Shown: positions 33,409 to 42,330, counted from the first letter of the stretch. The stretch: 64,000 bases of DNA from an uncultured Bacteroidia bacterium (GCA_902762655.1 CACWOZ010000008.1:17920-81919), one strand, 5' to 3'. Made by a program: numbers and translations. The notes: generated by a model from the letters alone, not told the origin.

Positions 33409-34622
33409 TGAGAAAGCTGATTGCTATAACGGCTCTGATGTTTTGCGGGTCATGGCTTCTGGCCCAAGGAGGGCTGGTATTCTCGGTACGTGGTACAGTG
33501 GAAGATTCCAGCACAGGCAGGCCGGTTGCATCTGCCAGTGTAACGGTAAGCGGAAAGAACTTCTCTACTGTCACGAACGCAGATGGCAGTTTTGTTATCA
33601 AATCAGATTCTCCTATTGATGCTGTCGACGTTTCCCACATCGGTTTTAAATCTACTTGTGTCAAGGTTCTTTCAAGAGATGTACGGGTGTTACTAGTGCC
33701 TGTAGCCTATCCTTTGAAAGAGTCCTCGATCATTTCCGGAGATCCCTTCGAAATAGTTAAAAATGCAATGGATAAAATAAAAGATAACTATCCTTTGCAT
33801 CCGGAATCACTGTACTGTTTCTATCGGGAAACTGTCCGGAAACGACATCGGTATATCACTGTAAACGAGGCTGTTGCCCGCGTGTATAAAACTTCTTACA
33901 CTCAGGGTGCTTCCCATCAGGACCGCACCGCGATCGAGAAGAGCAGGGTAATTATAAGCCAACGTCGACGCGACACTTTGAGTGTCCGGATGATGGGCGG
34001 ACCCACGCCGGCGGCAAACTTTGATCCGGTGAAAAACGAGTCTATTATCTTCAATGCGACAGATCTGCAATACTACCGGTTTCAAATGGAATCTCCAACT
34101 TATATAGGAGACCGTCTGCAATTCGTTATTTCTTTCGAACCTGAAAGCGAAGCGCCATATGCGCTGTATCGCGGCACCTTGTTCATTGACAGAGAATCGC
34201 TGGCATTCAGTAGGATAGAGCTTTCATTGGATGTTTCCGACCGAGTCAAAGCCACTCGGATGATGTTGATTAAAAAGCCTGCCGGCCTGCGGTTCATTCC
34301 GAAAGAATTGAGTTATATCGTGAATTACCGACTCCAAAATGGGGTTTTCCGTCTGGATTACTTCCGTTCAAACATGCAGTTCAACTGCGACTGGAGAAAG
34401 TGGGGGTTCGCCTCCAGTTATACTGCGGTGAACGAACTGGTTATTACTGATATTGCTGAATCTGCCGTACCCATCCAGAAATCGGAAATGTTTCGTGCTA
34501 CAGATATCCTTGATGACAAGGCGTTTTTGTTCCTGGACCCGGACTTTTGGCAGGATTACAATATAATTGAACCTTCGGAGAGTCTGGAGAACGCAGTAAA
34601 ACGTTTGAAAAAGCAGAATTAA
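33408..34622 (+). CDS. Secreted protein with carboxypeptidase-regulatory-like domain
   Basis: The 404-residue protein has a signal peptide (cleavage near residue 20, SWLLAQG) followed by a CarboxypepD_reg-like beta-sandwich (about residues 24-105; VRGTVEDSSTGRPVASASV and the NADGSFVIKS turn). The remaining 300 residues match the general look of uncharacterised Bacteroidota proteins that carry this domain without a TonB-dependent barrel. No catalytic motif is seen. It is coupled to the deformylase-like lipoprotein upstream by a one-base overlap. Confidence 0.75.
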   Translation: MRKLIAITALMFCGSWLLAQGGLVFSVRGTVEDSSTGRPVASASVTVSGKNFSTVTNADGSFVIKSDSPIDAVDVSHIGFKSTCVKVLSRDVRVLLVPVAYPLKESSIISGDPFEIVKNAMDKIKDNYPLHPESLYCFYRETVRKRHRYITVNEAVARVYKTSYTQGASHQDRTAIEKSRVIISQRRRDTLSVRMMGGPTPAANFDPVKNESIIFNATDLQYYRFQMESPTYIGDRLQFVISFEPESEAPYALYRGTLFIDRESLAFSRIELSLDVSDRVKATRMMLIKKPAGLRFIPKELSYIVNYRLQNGVFRLDYFRSNMQFNCDWRKWGFASSYTAVNELVITDIAESAVPIQKSEMFRATDILDDKAFLFLDPDFWQDYNIIEPSESLENAVKRLKKQN

Positions 34623-34632
34623 TCATTAAAAT

Positions 34633-36096
34633 ATGATCAGGAGAACTCTAATCGCACTTACGTCAGTCATCATGCTGGCGGCTTGTACACAGCAACCGAA
34701 AGTTAATTATAAAGTTTGGTACGACTGGCCGGAAAGGTACTTGCCGGATTTCTCCACCTTGGGAGAACCAGCCCTTACCGGAGTGAAGACCAACCTGGAT
34801 CTGGAGGGCATTGATGACACCAAGAATCACTTTTGTGTATTGTTTGAAACTGTCTTGAAGGTCAAGGTCGAAGAGGAATACACCTTCACTGTGACGACTG
34901 ACGACGGCAGCAGGTTCTATGTTGACGGCAATCTTCTTATAGATAACGACGGAGCCCATGGCCCGATTGAAAAGAAAGCTACGAAGGTCCTTGCCGCCGG
35001 GAAGCATGACCTGCGCCTTGAGTTCTTTGATTTCGACAAGGGGCAGTCGATAGTATTCCGCTATTCCACCCCTACCATCCCGGAGAGAGAACTGGATGAA
35101 ACACATCTCTACAGGGAAGACCGTGCGTCCAGCAGACATGGTTTCGTCAAGCCCCAGGTGAAAGAAGCATACAAGCGTTTTGCTGCCTGGAAAGGGGATG
35201 ATGAGGTTCTTGTTTATCCCATCCTTACGGACGTACATACATGCGGGCGTTTCAGTTATAAACATATAGGATATGCGACAGCCGCTGCCAGGAAGTTCAA
35301 TGCTGATTTCATGGTCAACCTCGGTGACATCGGCCTGAATGCCTATCCTGCCACCGTCGATGCCAAATATGCGAAATGGATTCTAGACAATGTCCGTGCG
35401 CAGATGGACAAGTACGACGGTATCTGGCTGTATGCTCCGGGCAATCACGACTGGGATGCCGGCGAGGGCCGCTACCATAGCGAGCAGGAACTGCAGGACT
35501 TCTTCCAGAAACCCTGGGAGGAGCGTGCCGGAGGCAATCTGCACCTTGTTCCCGAGAGGACTTACGGCTATTATGACATCCCCGAAAAGGACTTCCGCAT
35601 CATCTTCCTCAACAGCTGCACCACCCGCACCCTTGGAGAGGCCTACTATCTCTATGGGAATGAGGAACTTGCCTGGCTGGAAGCCCTTCTCGAAGAGACG
35701 GATCCCGCCACCAATATCATAGTCATGGCGCACTATATGCCCCATCCCATGGGCCGCTGGACAATCAGCAAGCCTGTAGAGCCGACGGATACCCAGAACG
35801 ATGCTCTTATGGATATGTTGTCGGAATACGCGCAAAAACGCACCCTCGTGGGCATGATCACAGGCGACAGCCATACCAACGATTACATCAAGTACAAAGG
35901 AGTGAACTATTTCGTAAGCCAGGGCTATGGATGGGTGGTTCCGGACCTGATGCTGCCCACCAACCGCCACGCCTTCTTCGACTATAAGGAAACTCTCTGC
36001 ATAGACGTGGTCGCTGTCAAGCCATCGACACGCGAGGTACATACCTTCCGCATCGGAGCAGGCGGCGCAGAATACGATTGCGAGTTCGGGTATTAG
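34633..36096 (+). CDS. Lipoprotein with PA14 and metallophosphoesterase domains
   Basis: The 487-residue protein has a lipoprotein signal with Cys at residue 18 (IMLAACTQQ). A PA14-type carbohydrate-binding domain follows (about residues 40-155; TFTVTTDDGSRFYVDG is diagnostic), then a calcineurin-like phosphoesterase domain with MVNLGDIG, APGNHDWD, MAHYMPH and ITGDSHTND. It is likely a surface phosphoesterase directed to glycans, with an unknown substrate. It ends 4 bases into the convergent LuxR-type gene. Confidence 0.85.
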   Translation: MIRRTLIALTSVIMLAACTQQPKVNYKVWYDWPERYLPDFSTLGEPALTGVKTNLDLEGIDDTKNHFCVLFETVLKVKVEEEYTFTVTTDDGSRFYVDGNLLIDNDGAHGPIEKKATKVLAAGKHDLRLEFFDFDKGQSIVFRYSTPTIPERELDETHLYREDRASSRHGFVKPQVKEAYKRFAAWKGDDEVLVYPILTDVHTCGRFSYKHIGYATAAARKFNADFMVNLGDIGLNAYPATVDAKYAKWILDNVRAQMDKYDGIWLYAPGNHDWDAGEGRYHSEQELQDFFQKPWEERAGGNLHLVPERTYGYYDIPEKDFRIIFLNSCTTRTLGEAYYLYGNEELAWLEALLEETDPATNIIVMAHYMPHPMGRWTISKPVEPTDTQNDALMDMLSEYAQKRTLVGMITGDSHTNDYIKYKGVNYFVSQGYGWVVPDLMLPTNRHAFFDYKETLCIDVVAVKPSTREVHTFRIGAGGAEYDCEFGY

Positions 36097-37496
36097 ATCA
36101 GCCCCAGTTCGTTGGCGGTGCGGATCATATCGGAAACATTCTTCACATCCATCTTGGCGTAGATGCGCTGGCGATGGGTGTTGACTGTGTGCACGCTAAG
36201 GAACAGTTTATCGGCAATCTGTGCTGCTGTAAGACCTTGTGCGCTTAATCGGATGATTTCAATCTCACGCTTGGATAGGCCTATGTCCGCGATCTTACGG
36301 CTCCGCTCTATCAGCAGGTCGCCCACATATCTGGCCACGTCTTCGTTTATGGACTGGGCGTTTTCCGCCATGGCTCTGCAGCGTTCGCGTATCTGGCCGG
36401 AATCAAGCGTGGGCGCATCTTCCGACAGTTTCTCCAGCTCGGACCTGTATGCCCGGGCTGGGCTACTGAGGTCTTTGGAAAGAATCTCTATCAACTGTTC
36501 TTTGGTGTCGTTGATGCGCTGGAGCTCAACGTTGCGGCGGCGCACCCGCTTGATATGGTTGACCGCGATCACTATTATGGCCGCCGCCAGCATCACAAGC
36601 ATCAGCAGAATGGTAATCTGATAACCGCGCTTTTCCAGCTTACGCTCTTTCTCCTGCACTTCGAAGCGGGTTTCCATCTCCTGCAGGGTTTCATCCGACT
36701 TCTGGGTCATATAGCGGGTAATCTCACGCACATAATCGTCATGGGCATCCAGGGCTGCCTGGGCATCGCCGGTACGGGTGTAGAGTCGCACCAGGCGGTC
36801 GTCCAGGGCACTCGCCATCAGGTGGTCATCTTCCGGCAGAGCCTTCCGCGCATTTGCAAAGTAGTCCAGCGCCTCCTGGTTGCGGCCCCCCTGCTGGAAC
36901 CAGCGCGAGCGGAAGAGGACGCCGTTTCGGCGGAGGCGTTCGATGCTATTTGAATCGGCAATCGCCTGCCCGCGGTCCAGCCACTCCCCGGCAGTTCGGT
37001 AGATGTCCTGGTCGATGGGATCGCTCCAGCGGTTCTTGTTGATATAGAGTGATCCGATGACGAAGCAGGCCTCCGCCTCCTCTTCATGAGCGCCGATTTC
37101 CTTCGCTATCTCCAGCGCCTCATTGGCGTAGGTCAGACCCTCATCGTTACGTCCGGTTTCGGGAGAGATCTCGGCATAGGAGCAGAGTTTGGCCTTGGAG
37201 ATGAGTATGCCGGCGAGTTCCTTGTCGAACCCTTCTTTGCGGGCGATGCCTTCAGCCTCCACGGCCTTCTCCCAGGCATCCGCATCGCGGCTGGTCATGA
37301 TATCGATGCCGACGATTGTCTGCAGGGCATGCACCTTTATCCGGGGCTGCCCCTCCGATTGCTCCAGCGCCATCAGCGCCTTCTCCATCGCCGCATCGTA
37401 CTTCTGGGACGACACATCCTTGCCGGCCTGTGCGATCAGGCTCTCAGCCATTACCACGGCAATAACCGCAAAATTCATCAATCGTGTTATCATCAT
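36093..37496 (-). CDS. Membrane LuxR-type regulator with TPR-like sensor and degenerate kinase dimerisation domain
   Basis: The 467-residue protein has an N-terminal hydrophobic signal or anchor, a TPR-like helical region (about residues 25-265), a membrane segment (about 288-308), a helical region like a histidine kinase dimerisation domain, and a LuxR-type helix-turn-helix at the C-terminus (about 400-467; LSKREIEIIRLSAQGLTAAQIADKL). The usual phospho-acceptor motif SHDLRSP reads SKDLSSP, with Lys341 in place of His, and there is no ATPase domain, so signalling must pass directly from the periplasm to the DNA-binding part. Its ATG overlaps the abiEii stop (ATGA). Confidence 0.85.
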   Translation of the reverse strand: MMITRLMNFAVIAVVMAESLIAQAGKDVSSQKYDAAMEKALMALEQSEGQPRIKVHALQTIVGIDIMTSRDADAWEKAVEAEGIARKEGFDKELAGILISKAKLCSYAEISPETGRNDEGLTYANEALEIAKEIGAHEEEAEACFVIGSLYINKNRWSDPIDQDIYRTAGEWLDRGQAIADSNSIERLRRNGVLFRSRWFQQGGRNQEALDYFANARKALPEDDHLMASALDDRLVRLYTRTGDAQAALDAHDDYVREITRYMTQKSDETLQEMETRFEVQEKERKLEKRGYQITILLMLVMLAAAIIVIAVNHIKRVRRRNVELQRINDTKEQLIEILSKDLSSPARAYRSELEKLSEDAPTLDSGQIRERCRAMAENAQSINEDVARYVGDLLIERSRKIADIGLSKREIEIIRLSAQGLTAAQIADKLFLSVHTVNTHRQRIYAKMDVKNVSDMIRTANELGLI

Positions 37497-38329
37497 CCGT
37501 CGATTATGTTCATATGGTCTGCCAGCTGCAGGAAATAGTCGTTGGACCAGAAGTCCAGCTGGCGAAGTGTCTGACTGTCAATGTAATAAATAACATCTTC
37601 CTTGACTGCTTCAATATCTGTGGTGGCCAGTTTCTGCCGCAACATACTCTTGAAATCATCCAAGCTGACATCCTCGCCATTGAATTCTTTGATTCTGGCT
37701 TGAAGATGCTTGAAATCCAGCGGGACTTCGTTGCGTACATACCACTCGAAGTCAAACCAGTCCCGCCCCTTTACGCGCCTTTTCCACGCCCTATATACAA
37801 GAGCGTGCATCTTGCCGGCGAACAGGTCCGGCAGGGTGACACAACGTGCCATGAATGAATACGGATCAAGGAGAACCTTCTGCTCAGTATTGAAAAGAAG
37901 AGGAGGGTCTGTATCTAACTCAATCTTGACCTTGACGGTTTTCTTTGTCTGGAATTTGATGTCGTAGGCCTCGGTGTTTTCTTTCAGGAAAGCAGACTCC
38001 ACACGGCCGAACATCTTCTTTTCCTTTTTGTTTATGATTACTTCGAACCCTGCAATTTTGAACTCTTCACGAATGGCATCGAAATAATTCTCGAGATGGA
38101 TATCATCCCGTTTTTCGATGAGGGAAAAGTCGAGGTCTTCCGAGAATCTGGGCAATCCGTGGAAAAGCCTCAGGCAGGTGCCGCCATAGAAGGCGGCATG
38201 GTCGAAGAAACCGCCACGGCACAGGCCGGCAAGTGCGATTTTCTGGCAGATCTCCTGCTCGGCATTAGGAGGAACAACTCCTCCGCCCTGTTGGCTATAC
38301 TTTGCCAACATAGATTCGTAAGTGGTCAT
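37493..38329 (-). CDS. abiEii: AbiEii-type nucleotidyltransferase toxin
   Basis: The 278-residue protein belongs to the AbiEii/AbiGii family of type IV toxin-antitoxin systems, which were described as abortive phage infection systems; characterised relatives transfer nucleotides to RNA. The nucleotidyltransferase signature GGTCLRLFHGLPRFSEDLDF (about residues 49-68) contains the GG(T/S) and DxD elements. The gene overlaps abiEi upstream by 4 bases and the LuxR-type gene downstream by 4 bases, so all three should be translated from one mRNA. Confidence 0.9.
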   Translation of the reverse strand: MTTYESMLAKYSQQGGGVVPPNAEQEICQKIALAGLCRGGFFDHAAFYGGTCLRLFHGLPRFSEDLDFSLIEKRDDIHLENYFDAIREEFKIAGFEVIINKKEKKMFGRVESAFLKENTEAYDIKFQTKKTVKVKIELDTDPPLLFNTEQKVLLDPYSFMARCVTLPDLFAGKMHALVYRAWKRRVKGRDWFDFEWYVRNEVPLDFKHLQARIKEFNGEDVSLDDFKSMLRQKLATTDIEAVKEDVIYYIDSQTLRQLDFWSNDYFLQLADHMNIIDG

Positions 38330-38958
38330 TGCTTGATTATTTTAATCAGGTTTTCAAAAATCTGAGTCTTTCTGCCCATTCTGGCGCACTGCTCTATGAT
38401 ATTGGTGTCAAGTTCCGAGACCACGTCCATATCCAGCCTCATATCTTCCTCGAGATAAGCAATCAGGGACTTTATGGACTGATTCGGCACATAATTATCG
38501 TGCAAAATCAGATCGCACAGGGCCTTTTCCCTGCTGGCTATAAGATAATGCACCTCACCATCTTCCTTGCTTTCTATTCCTATAGAGAAGTATTTGTCGG
38601 GCACCTGAAAATAGGCATAACGACCCACAGGTGTTTGAAATGTGCGGGAGCGCTTTGTGGTTGCAGAAGTTATAGTGTAGACCCTTTCCGGAATCATGCC
38701 ATAGTAACGGAGTGCCCAGTGAAGAGATACGTATGAAGGGCCGTAAATATGGTTGGCGCAAAGGCCTTTGTCGGTTGGTTTTCCGGAAAGATCCCTATTG
38801 ACTATGTAGAGATTTCTCTTAAGCCGTATAAGTTCCCCGCTTTGTTCAAGAGCCTGAATCTTCTTTTCCGGATGGGCCAGCGAAGAAAAGCAGGACTTCA
38901 GCGCTGCTCCTGAAACGGGTATTCCGGCAAATTGAATAAGAGGATTCTTCTGATACAT
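38326..38958 (-). CDS. abiEi: AbiEi-type antitoxin and transcriptional regulator
   Basis: The 210-residue protein has the AbiEi layout: an N-terminal winged-helix region (ALEQSGELIRLKRNLYIV near residues 37-54) and a C-terminal antitoxin domain (SREKALCDLIL near residue 140). In characterised AbiE systems this protein represses its own promoter and counters the toxin. It comes first in the operon, as expected, and overlaps abiEii by ATGA. Confidence 0.88.
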   Translation of the reverse strand: MYQKNPLIQFAGIPVSGAALKSCFSSLAHPEKKIQALEQSGELIRLKRNLYIVNRDLSGKPTDKGLCANHIYGPSYVSLHWALRYYGMIPERVYTITSATTKRSRTFQTPVGRYAYFQVPDKYFSIGIESKEDGEVHYLIASREKALCDLILHDNYVPNQSIKSLIAYLEEDMRLDMDVVSELDTNIIEQCARMGRKTQIFENLIKIIKQ

Positions 38959-38977
38959 ACAATGTGTAGTTTGATCG

Positions 38978-38985
38978 CAAAGATA
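38978..38985 (-). promoter_or_regulatory. Candidate promoter of the abiE operon
   Basis: TATCTTTG on the minus strand matches TAnnTTTG 19 bases before the abiEi start. Just upstream, AAAGGAA (39001-39007) and TTCCTTT (39015-39021) form a 7-base inverted repeat where the -33 region lies, a possible AbiEi operator. Confidence 0.45.
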
Positions 38986-39146
38986 GAAAATTCTACATAG
39001 AAAAGGAAAAGTTTCTTCCTTTTCTTTGCAGATTTTGTGATGTGGGCAATCATGACTGTGGCCAAATTATGGCCTTAGTAGCGCAAATTACTGAAAAATC
39101 ATTAATCAAAAGTGACGGCTAAAAACCATTTTTGCAATCAACAGTT

Positions 39147-39326
39147 ATGGGAATGTATCTGGCACTCATAGTCCTTTTGTTTTTGGTTGTGCTGATAGGA
39201 GCCGGGTGGCTTCTTCGCAGATCCGAAAAGGAACACCGTGCTGAGATGAAGCAGTTGCAGGATGAGAACGCTTATCTGCGGGACAAGGTGAACCGGCTCA
39301 CCGCGCATGAAATGCTGAAAATATAA
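39147..39326 (+). CDS. Small single-pass membrane protein with coiled-coil tail
   Basis: The 59-residue protein has one hydrophobic helix (about residues 3-23, ending before LLRRSEK) and a charged helical tail (EMKQLQDENAYLRDKVNRL) with heptad spacing. No known family is recognised. It stands first in a possible unit with the YxxP peptide and fimbrillin-like genes. An upstream TTG in frame is less likely as start than the ATG at 39147. Confidence 0.55.
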   Translation: MGMYLALIVLLFLVVLIGAGWLLRRSEKEHRAEMKQLQDENAYLRDKVNRLTAHEMLKI

Positions 39327-39339
39327 ATACTATAGGTCT

Positions 39340-39477
39340 ATGAAAGTGAAACAACATTACGAAAGCCCGCAGGCAGTCGGGTTCTCCTTCAAAAGCGAAG
39401 GGGTGATTTGCACCAGCGATCTGCTTGAAACAGCGGATCCGCTGCAGGAAATGGAAGTTGAAACATTTGAATGGTAG
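39340..39477 (+). CDS. Short YxxP peptide, first copy
   Basis: This 45-codon frame encodes MKVKQHYESPQAVGFSFKSE, then GVICTSDLL and an acidic end (EMEVETFEW). Like the 47-residue peptide at 40939 it has a basic N-terminus with Lys and Gln, a YxSP motif at residues 7-10 and a Cys near residue 24, and directly precedes a fimbrillin-like lipoprotein gene (11 bases). Such peptides recur in Bacteroidota genomes. The YxxP motif resembles the part of lasso-peptide leaders that is bound by PqqD-like proteins; that similarity is suggestive only. Confidence 0.6.
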   Translation: MKVKQHYESPQAVGFSFKSEGVICTSDLLETADPLQEMEVETFEW

Positions 39478-39488
39478 GAGGATCTGTC

Positions 39489-40916
39489 ATGAAAAAAGCA
39501 TTGATTATTATGGCCTTCGGGGCACTTGCATTGGCCTGCTCCAAAATAGAATCCGCACCTGCAGAAGATATTGTTCCGCTGCCGGATGGATATATAACCA
39601 TTACTGCCACGGCGGATGGCTCCGGCGACACAAAAGTCCAACTCACAACCGGTTCCGCTGCGAACAAGATGCAGCTGATCTGGTCTGCGACCGACAGGAT
39701 AGGAGTTTATGCTCCCGATTCAAACGTGCCGTTCAGCCTTTCTTCCGGTAGCATGAGCGCAACCGCGCAGTTCACGGGAGATGCCGCTGGCATCTACTCC
39801 GCCTGCAGTGAAGGATGGACGGCCCTGTATCCACACCAGGAACGCCCGGATGCATTCGTGGCTTACGGGGATGGCAAGGATTATTACTATTGCAAACTGA
39901 ATGCATACCAGGCAGCAACCGAAGGATCTTTCGACAGGAACTGTTTCCTTATGCTTGCACACAGCGCAACGCTGGGGGACTTTTCTTTCAAGCCCCTCGT
40001 GGCCCTGCTTAAGGTGACGCCCCAGTTCGACTGCAAGCAGATTTATCTGACTGCAAGGCAGCCCGGTGGTACGTATGTGAGGATAAGCGGGCAGGCGGAT
40101 TTTGAGTGGAATGGCGGAGCCCCGACAATGGAGGCGCCCCCCGTCTGCAATCTTGCCTCGAATTCCACCTCTATAATCCTGACCGGCAACATCGAGGCCG
40201 GCAAAGACTACTACATCTGCGTTTATCCTATGGAGATGCCGGAAGGCTTCGACCTCAGTTTCGTTGCGACGGACGGGAAGGTGTATGTGCGTGGAAGCGG
40301 CAACTCCTTCATTCCGGTACGTGGGAAGATATACGATATGGGAGAGTTCTCCGTCGCAGGTACCTCCTGGGCGGAGGTCAAGGCTGCGCCGGATGCAAAC
40401 GGCCATACTTATGTCGACCTAGGGCTCGTGGTAGACGGAAAGAAGCTTTATTTCGCCGACCGGAATCTCGGGGCATCTGCAATAGATGTGTTGGGAGATA
40501 CCTATTACTGGGGTAACGTGAACCCTTCTCCTTCCTCTGATTACTACAGGCCCGGGGCGAATATGAACATCGGCGGAAACATCAACTACGACGCCGCAAC
40601 GAAGAACTGGGGCGGTGACTGGAGAATCCCGGGAGTCAGCCATCTGGACATTCTATGGGGGGATGTGCCTTCCAGGCCGTTCCTCTCCATTGCCTGGGAT
40701 ACATCCAGGGCAACTAACGGCAACACCGTCACATCATCCATCCCCGGATATGAAGGCACCACCATCTTCATCCCCGATGGCCAGTATTGGACTTCCGAAT
40801 ACTATAAGTCCAGCGGCAGGTACTATTGTCTGTCCGCTCACGAAACCATCAGTAGCTGGAGCGTTTATTACCCGAATGCTGCCTATCAACCCATCCGCCC
40901 GGTAATCTTCAAGTAA
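39489..40916 (+). CDS. Fimbrillin-like lipoprotein with C-terminal FISUMP-type domain
   Basis: This 475-residue surface lipoprotein has the lipid-attachment Cys at residue 17 (ALALACSKIES), a fimbrillin-like beta-rich region (about 30-295; ITATADGSGDTKVQL and LIWSATDRIGVYAPD are typical) and a C-terminal domain (about 305-475; YVDLGLVVDGKKLYFADRNL, WRIPGVSHLDIL, YWTSEYYKSSGRYYCL) like the Fibrobacter major paralogous domain. The same domain ends the protein at 52273. The start at 39489 sits 8 bases after GGAGG. Probably exposed at the cell surface, with an adhesive or structural role. Confidence 0.8.
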   Translation: MKKALIIMAFGALALACSKIESAPAEDIVPLPDGYITITATADGSGDTKVQLTTGSAANKMQLIWSATDRIGVYAPDSNVPFSLSSGSMSATAQFTGDAAGIYSACSEGWTALYPHQERPDAFVAYGDGKDYYYCKLNAYQAATEGSFDRNCFLMLAHSATLGDFSFKPLVALLKVTPQFDCKQIYLTARQPGGTYVRISGQADFEWNGGAPTMEAPPVCNLASNSTSIILTGNIEAGKDYYICVYPMEMPEGFDLSFVATDGKVYVRGSGNSFIPVRGKIYDMGEFSVAGTSWAEVKAAPDANGHTYVDLGLVVDGKKLYFADRNLGASAIDVLGDTYYWGNVNPSPSSDYYRPGANMNIGGNINYDAATKNWGGDWRIPGVSHLDILWGDVPSRPFLSIAWDTSRATNGNTVTSSIPGYEGTTIFIPDGQYWTSEYYKSSGRYYCLSAHETISSWSVYYPNAAYQPIRPVIFK

Positions 40917-40938
40917 CAACCTTAAACAATCAATAATT

Positions 40939-41082
40939 ATGAGCAAAAAACAATTTTATTCTTCACCCGAAATCGAGGTGATTAGTATTGGACCGGCAGG
41001 GAGGCTCTGTGATTTGTTAGTGGGATCATCTTTTGATTCAATAACCGCCCCCGGATTTGAAAACGGTGGGGATTTAGTCTAA
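40939..41082 (+). CDS. Short YxxP peptide, second copy
   Basis: A 47-codon frame starts MSKKQFYSSPEIEVISIGPA, then GRLCDLLVG and a Gly/Asn/Asp-rich end. Its first half is strikingly like the leader of the lasso peptide paeninodin as I remember it (a KKQYxxPxLEVL pattern), in which Tyr and Pro are bound by a PqqD-like recognition protein. It lies 22 bases after one lipoprotein gene and 17 bases before the next. No cyclase or other modifying enzyme is adjacent. Confidence 0.6.
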   Translation: MSKKQFYSSPEIEVISIGPAGRLCDLLVGSSFDSITAPGFENGGDLV

Positions 41083-41099
41083 AAAAGGAGGAAATGATT

Positions 41100-42146
41100 A
41101 TGAAAAAGACAGTTATTATAGTGTCTGCGCTGGTATGCCTTGCAGCCTGCAGTAAAACGGAAATAGCAACCCCCGACAACAATTCAATCAATCCAGAGAC
41201 TCGAGAAGTAACTCTTACCGTGAGTCTGGAAGGGAGCGGTGAAGACTCCAAGACAAGCTATGCCGTTGATGGTTCCGCATTGAAGTGCACCTGGAGTGCC
41301 GGAGATCAGCTGACTCTAGTCACCTACGATGCCACTGCAAGTTCCAGTACCCTTATGACCATCGACAATCTTACCCTCTCCAGCGGGAAAGGCAAAACTA
41401 GCGGAACATTTACTGGTACTATAACCGGGACGCCTGGAGCATATTATCGTATATTATATCCTGCCGTTACCCAAACGGAATCAGCGCCCTATAAGTCTGT
41501 AGCAAACGGCAGCGGAAGCATTGTTTCCATCTCACAAGGATCCACGTACTGGGAAGTAACCCTGTCTCTTTTTAACAGAGTAATGCAAAGTGGAGGCAAC
41601 GGTAATATGAATCATTTACGCAACTGCACCTTGATGGGTTTCGGAACCATAACGGGCGGCGTGCTGTCTCCGGTTTCATTGTCTAACCGCTTCTCTATTC
41701 TGAAAATCACCGCCACTTTGCCAGAGACATGGAAGGGAAAGAGATTATATGCAGTAAAAGTTGGGACTAATCTCGACAATTGTTTTAGTTCATCTCCAAC
41801 TTATGGTTCCAGGAGCTCTGATTCAATGGTAATAGTATCTGGAGGAGGGCAAGAAAAACAAGGACCTGCAATTGGGCTTGGAACATTCTGGGATGGTGAT
41901 TACACGCCGGCACGATATGGCGGAATCGATGTAGATAAGGATCTTGAGGACAGGAAGATAACCATCTATTATCCTTACTTGCCTTACATTTCCAACGATT
42001 TCAATAGTGGTTCCACGCTTTTCTTGTACGGTTACGATTCTTCGGATTCTTATATGCTGGGCGGTAGCGGTATCGAAATTGCACGCAAGACTCTGACAAC
42101 GACTGTTGATAATAATTGGGGTAAGGTTTATACCTTGAATTTCTAA
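41100..42146 (+). CDS. Fimbrillin-like lipoprotein
   Basis: The 348-residue protein has a lipoprotein signal with Cys at residue 17 (VCLAACSKTE) and a beta-rich sequence of fimbrillin type (VTLTVSLEGSGEDSKTSY, LKCTWSAGDQLTLV near residues 35-80), with a Gly/Ser/Thr-rich centre. It lacks the FISUMP-type C-terminal domain of its neighbour. GGAGG at 41087-41091 favours the ATG at 41100 over the one two codons earlier. It probably forms a surface structure with the product of 39489. Confidence 0.72.
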   Translation: MKKTVIIVSALVCLAACSKTEIATPDNNSINPETREVTLTVSLEGSGEDSKTSYAVDGSALKCTWSAGDQLTLVTYDATASSSTLMTIDNLTLSSGKGKTSGTFTGTITGTPGAYYRILYPAVTQTESAPYKSVANGSGSIVSISQGSTYWEVTLSLFNRVMQSGGNGNMNHLRNCTLMGFGTITGGVLSPVSLSNRFSILKITATLPETWKGKRLYAVKVGTNLDNCFSSSPTYGSRSSDSMVIVSGGGQEKQGPAIGLGTFWDGDYTPARYGGIDVDKDLEDRKITIYYPYLPYISNDFNSGSTLFLYGYDSSDSYMLGGSGIEIARKTLTTTVDNNWGKVYTLNF

Positions 42147-42207
42147 TAACGGATTCCTGCGTTTTCCCGCCTGCTCCTTAACGTGATGTCGTGATTCTTC
42201 CCGGCCC

Positions 42208-42286
42208 GTATGCAAAAACGCCTTTCCTGCATACAAACAGCTTGAAAACCGACCACTTGTATGCAAAACAGGCTTTTTTGCATACA
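42208..42286. repeat. Intergenic double-hairpin repeat, copy 2
   Basis: GTATGCA (42208-42214) pairs with TGCATAC (42228-42234), and TGTATGCAAAA (42258-42268) with TTTTGCATACA (42276-42286). Order, spacing and length (79 bases) match the copy at 26915-26994. It occupies the first part of the 306-base gap before the aroD-aroA gene. Confidence 0.8.
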
Positions 42287-42330
42287 CACTTGCCGAATTC
42301 ACGTATTGAAGCCTCCTCCCATCCCCATGT

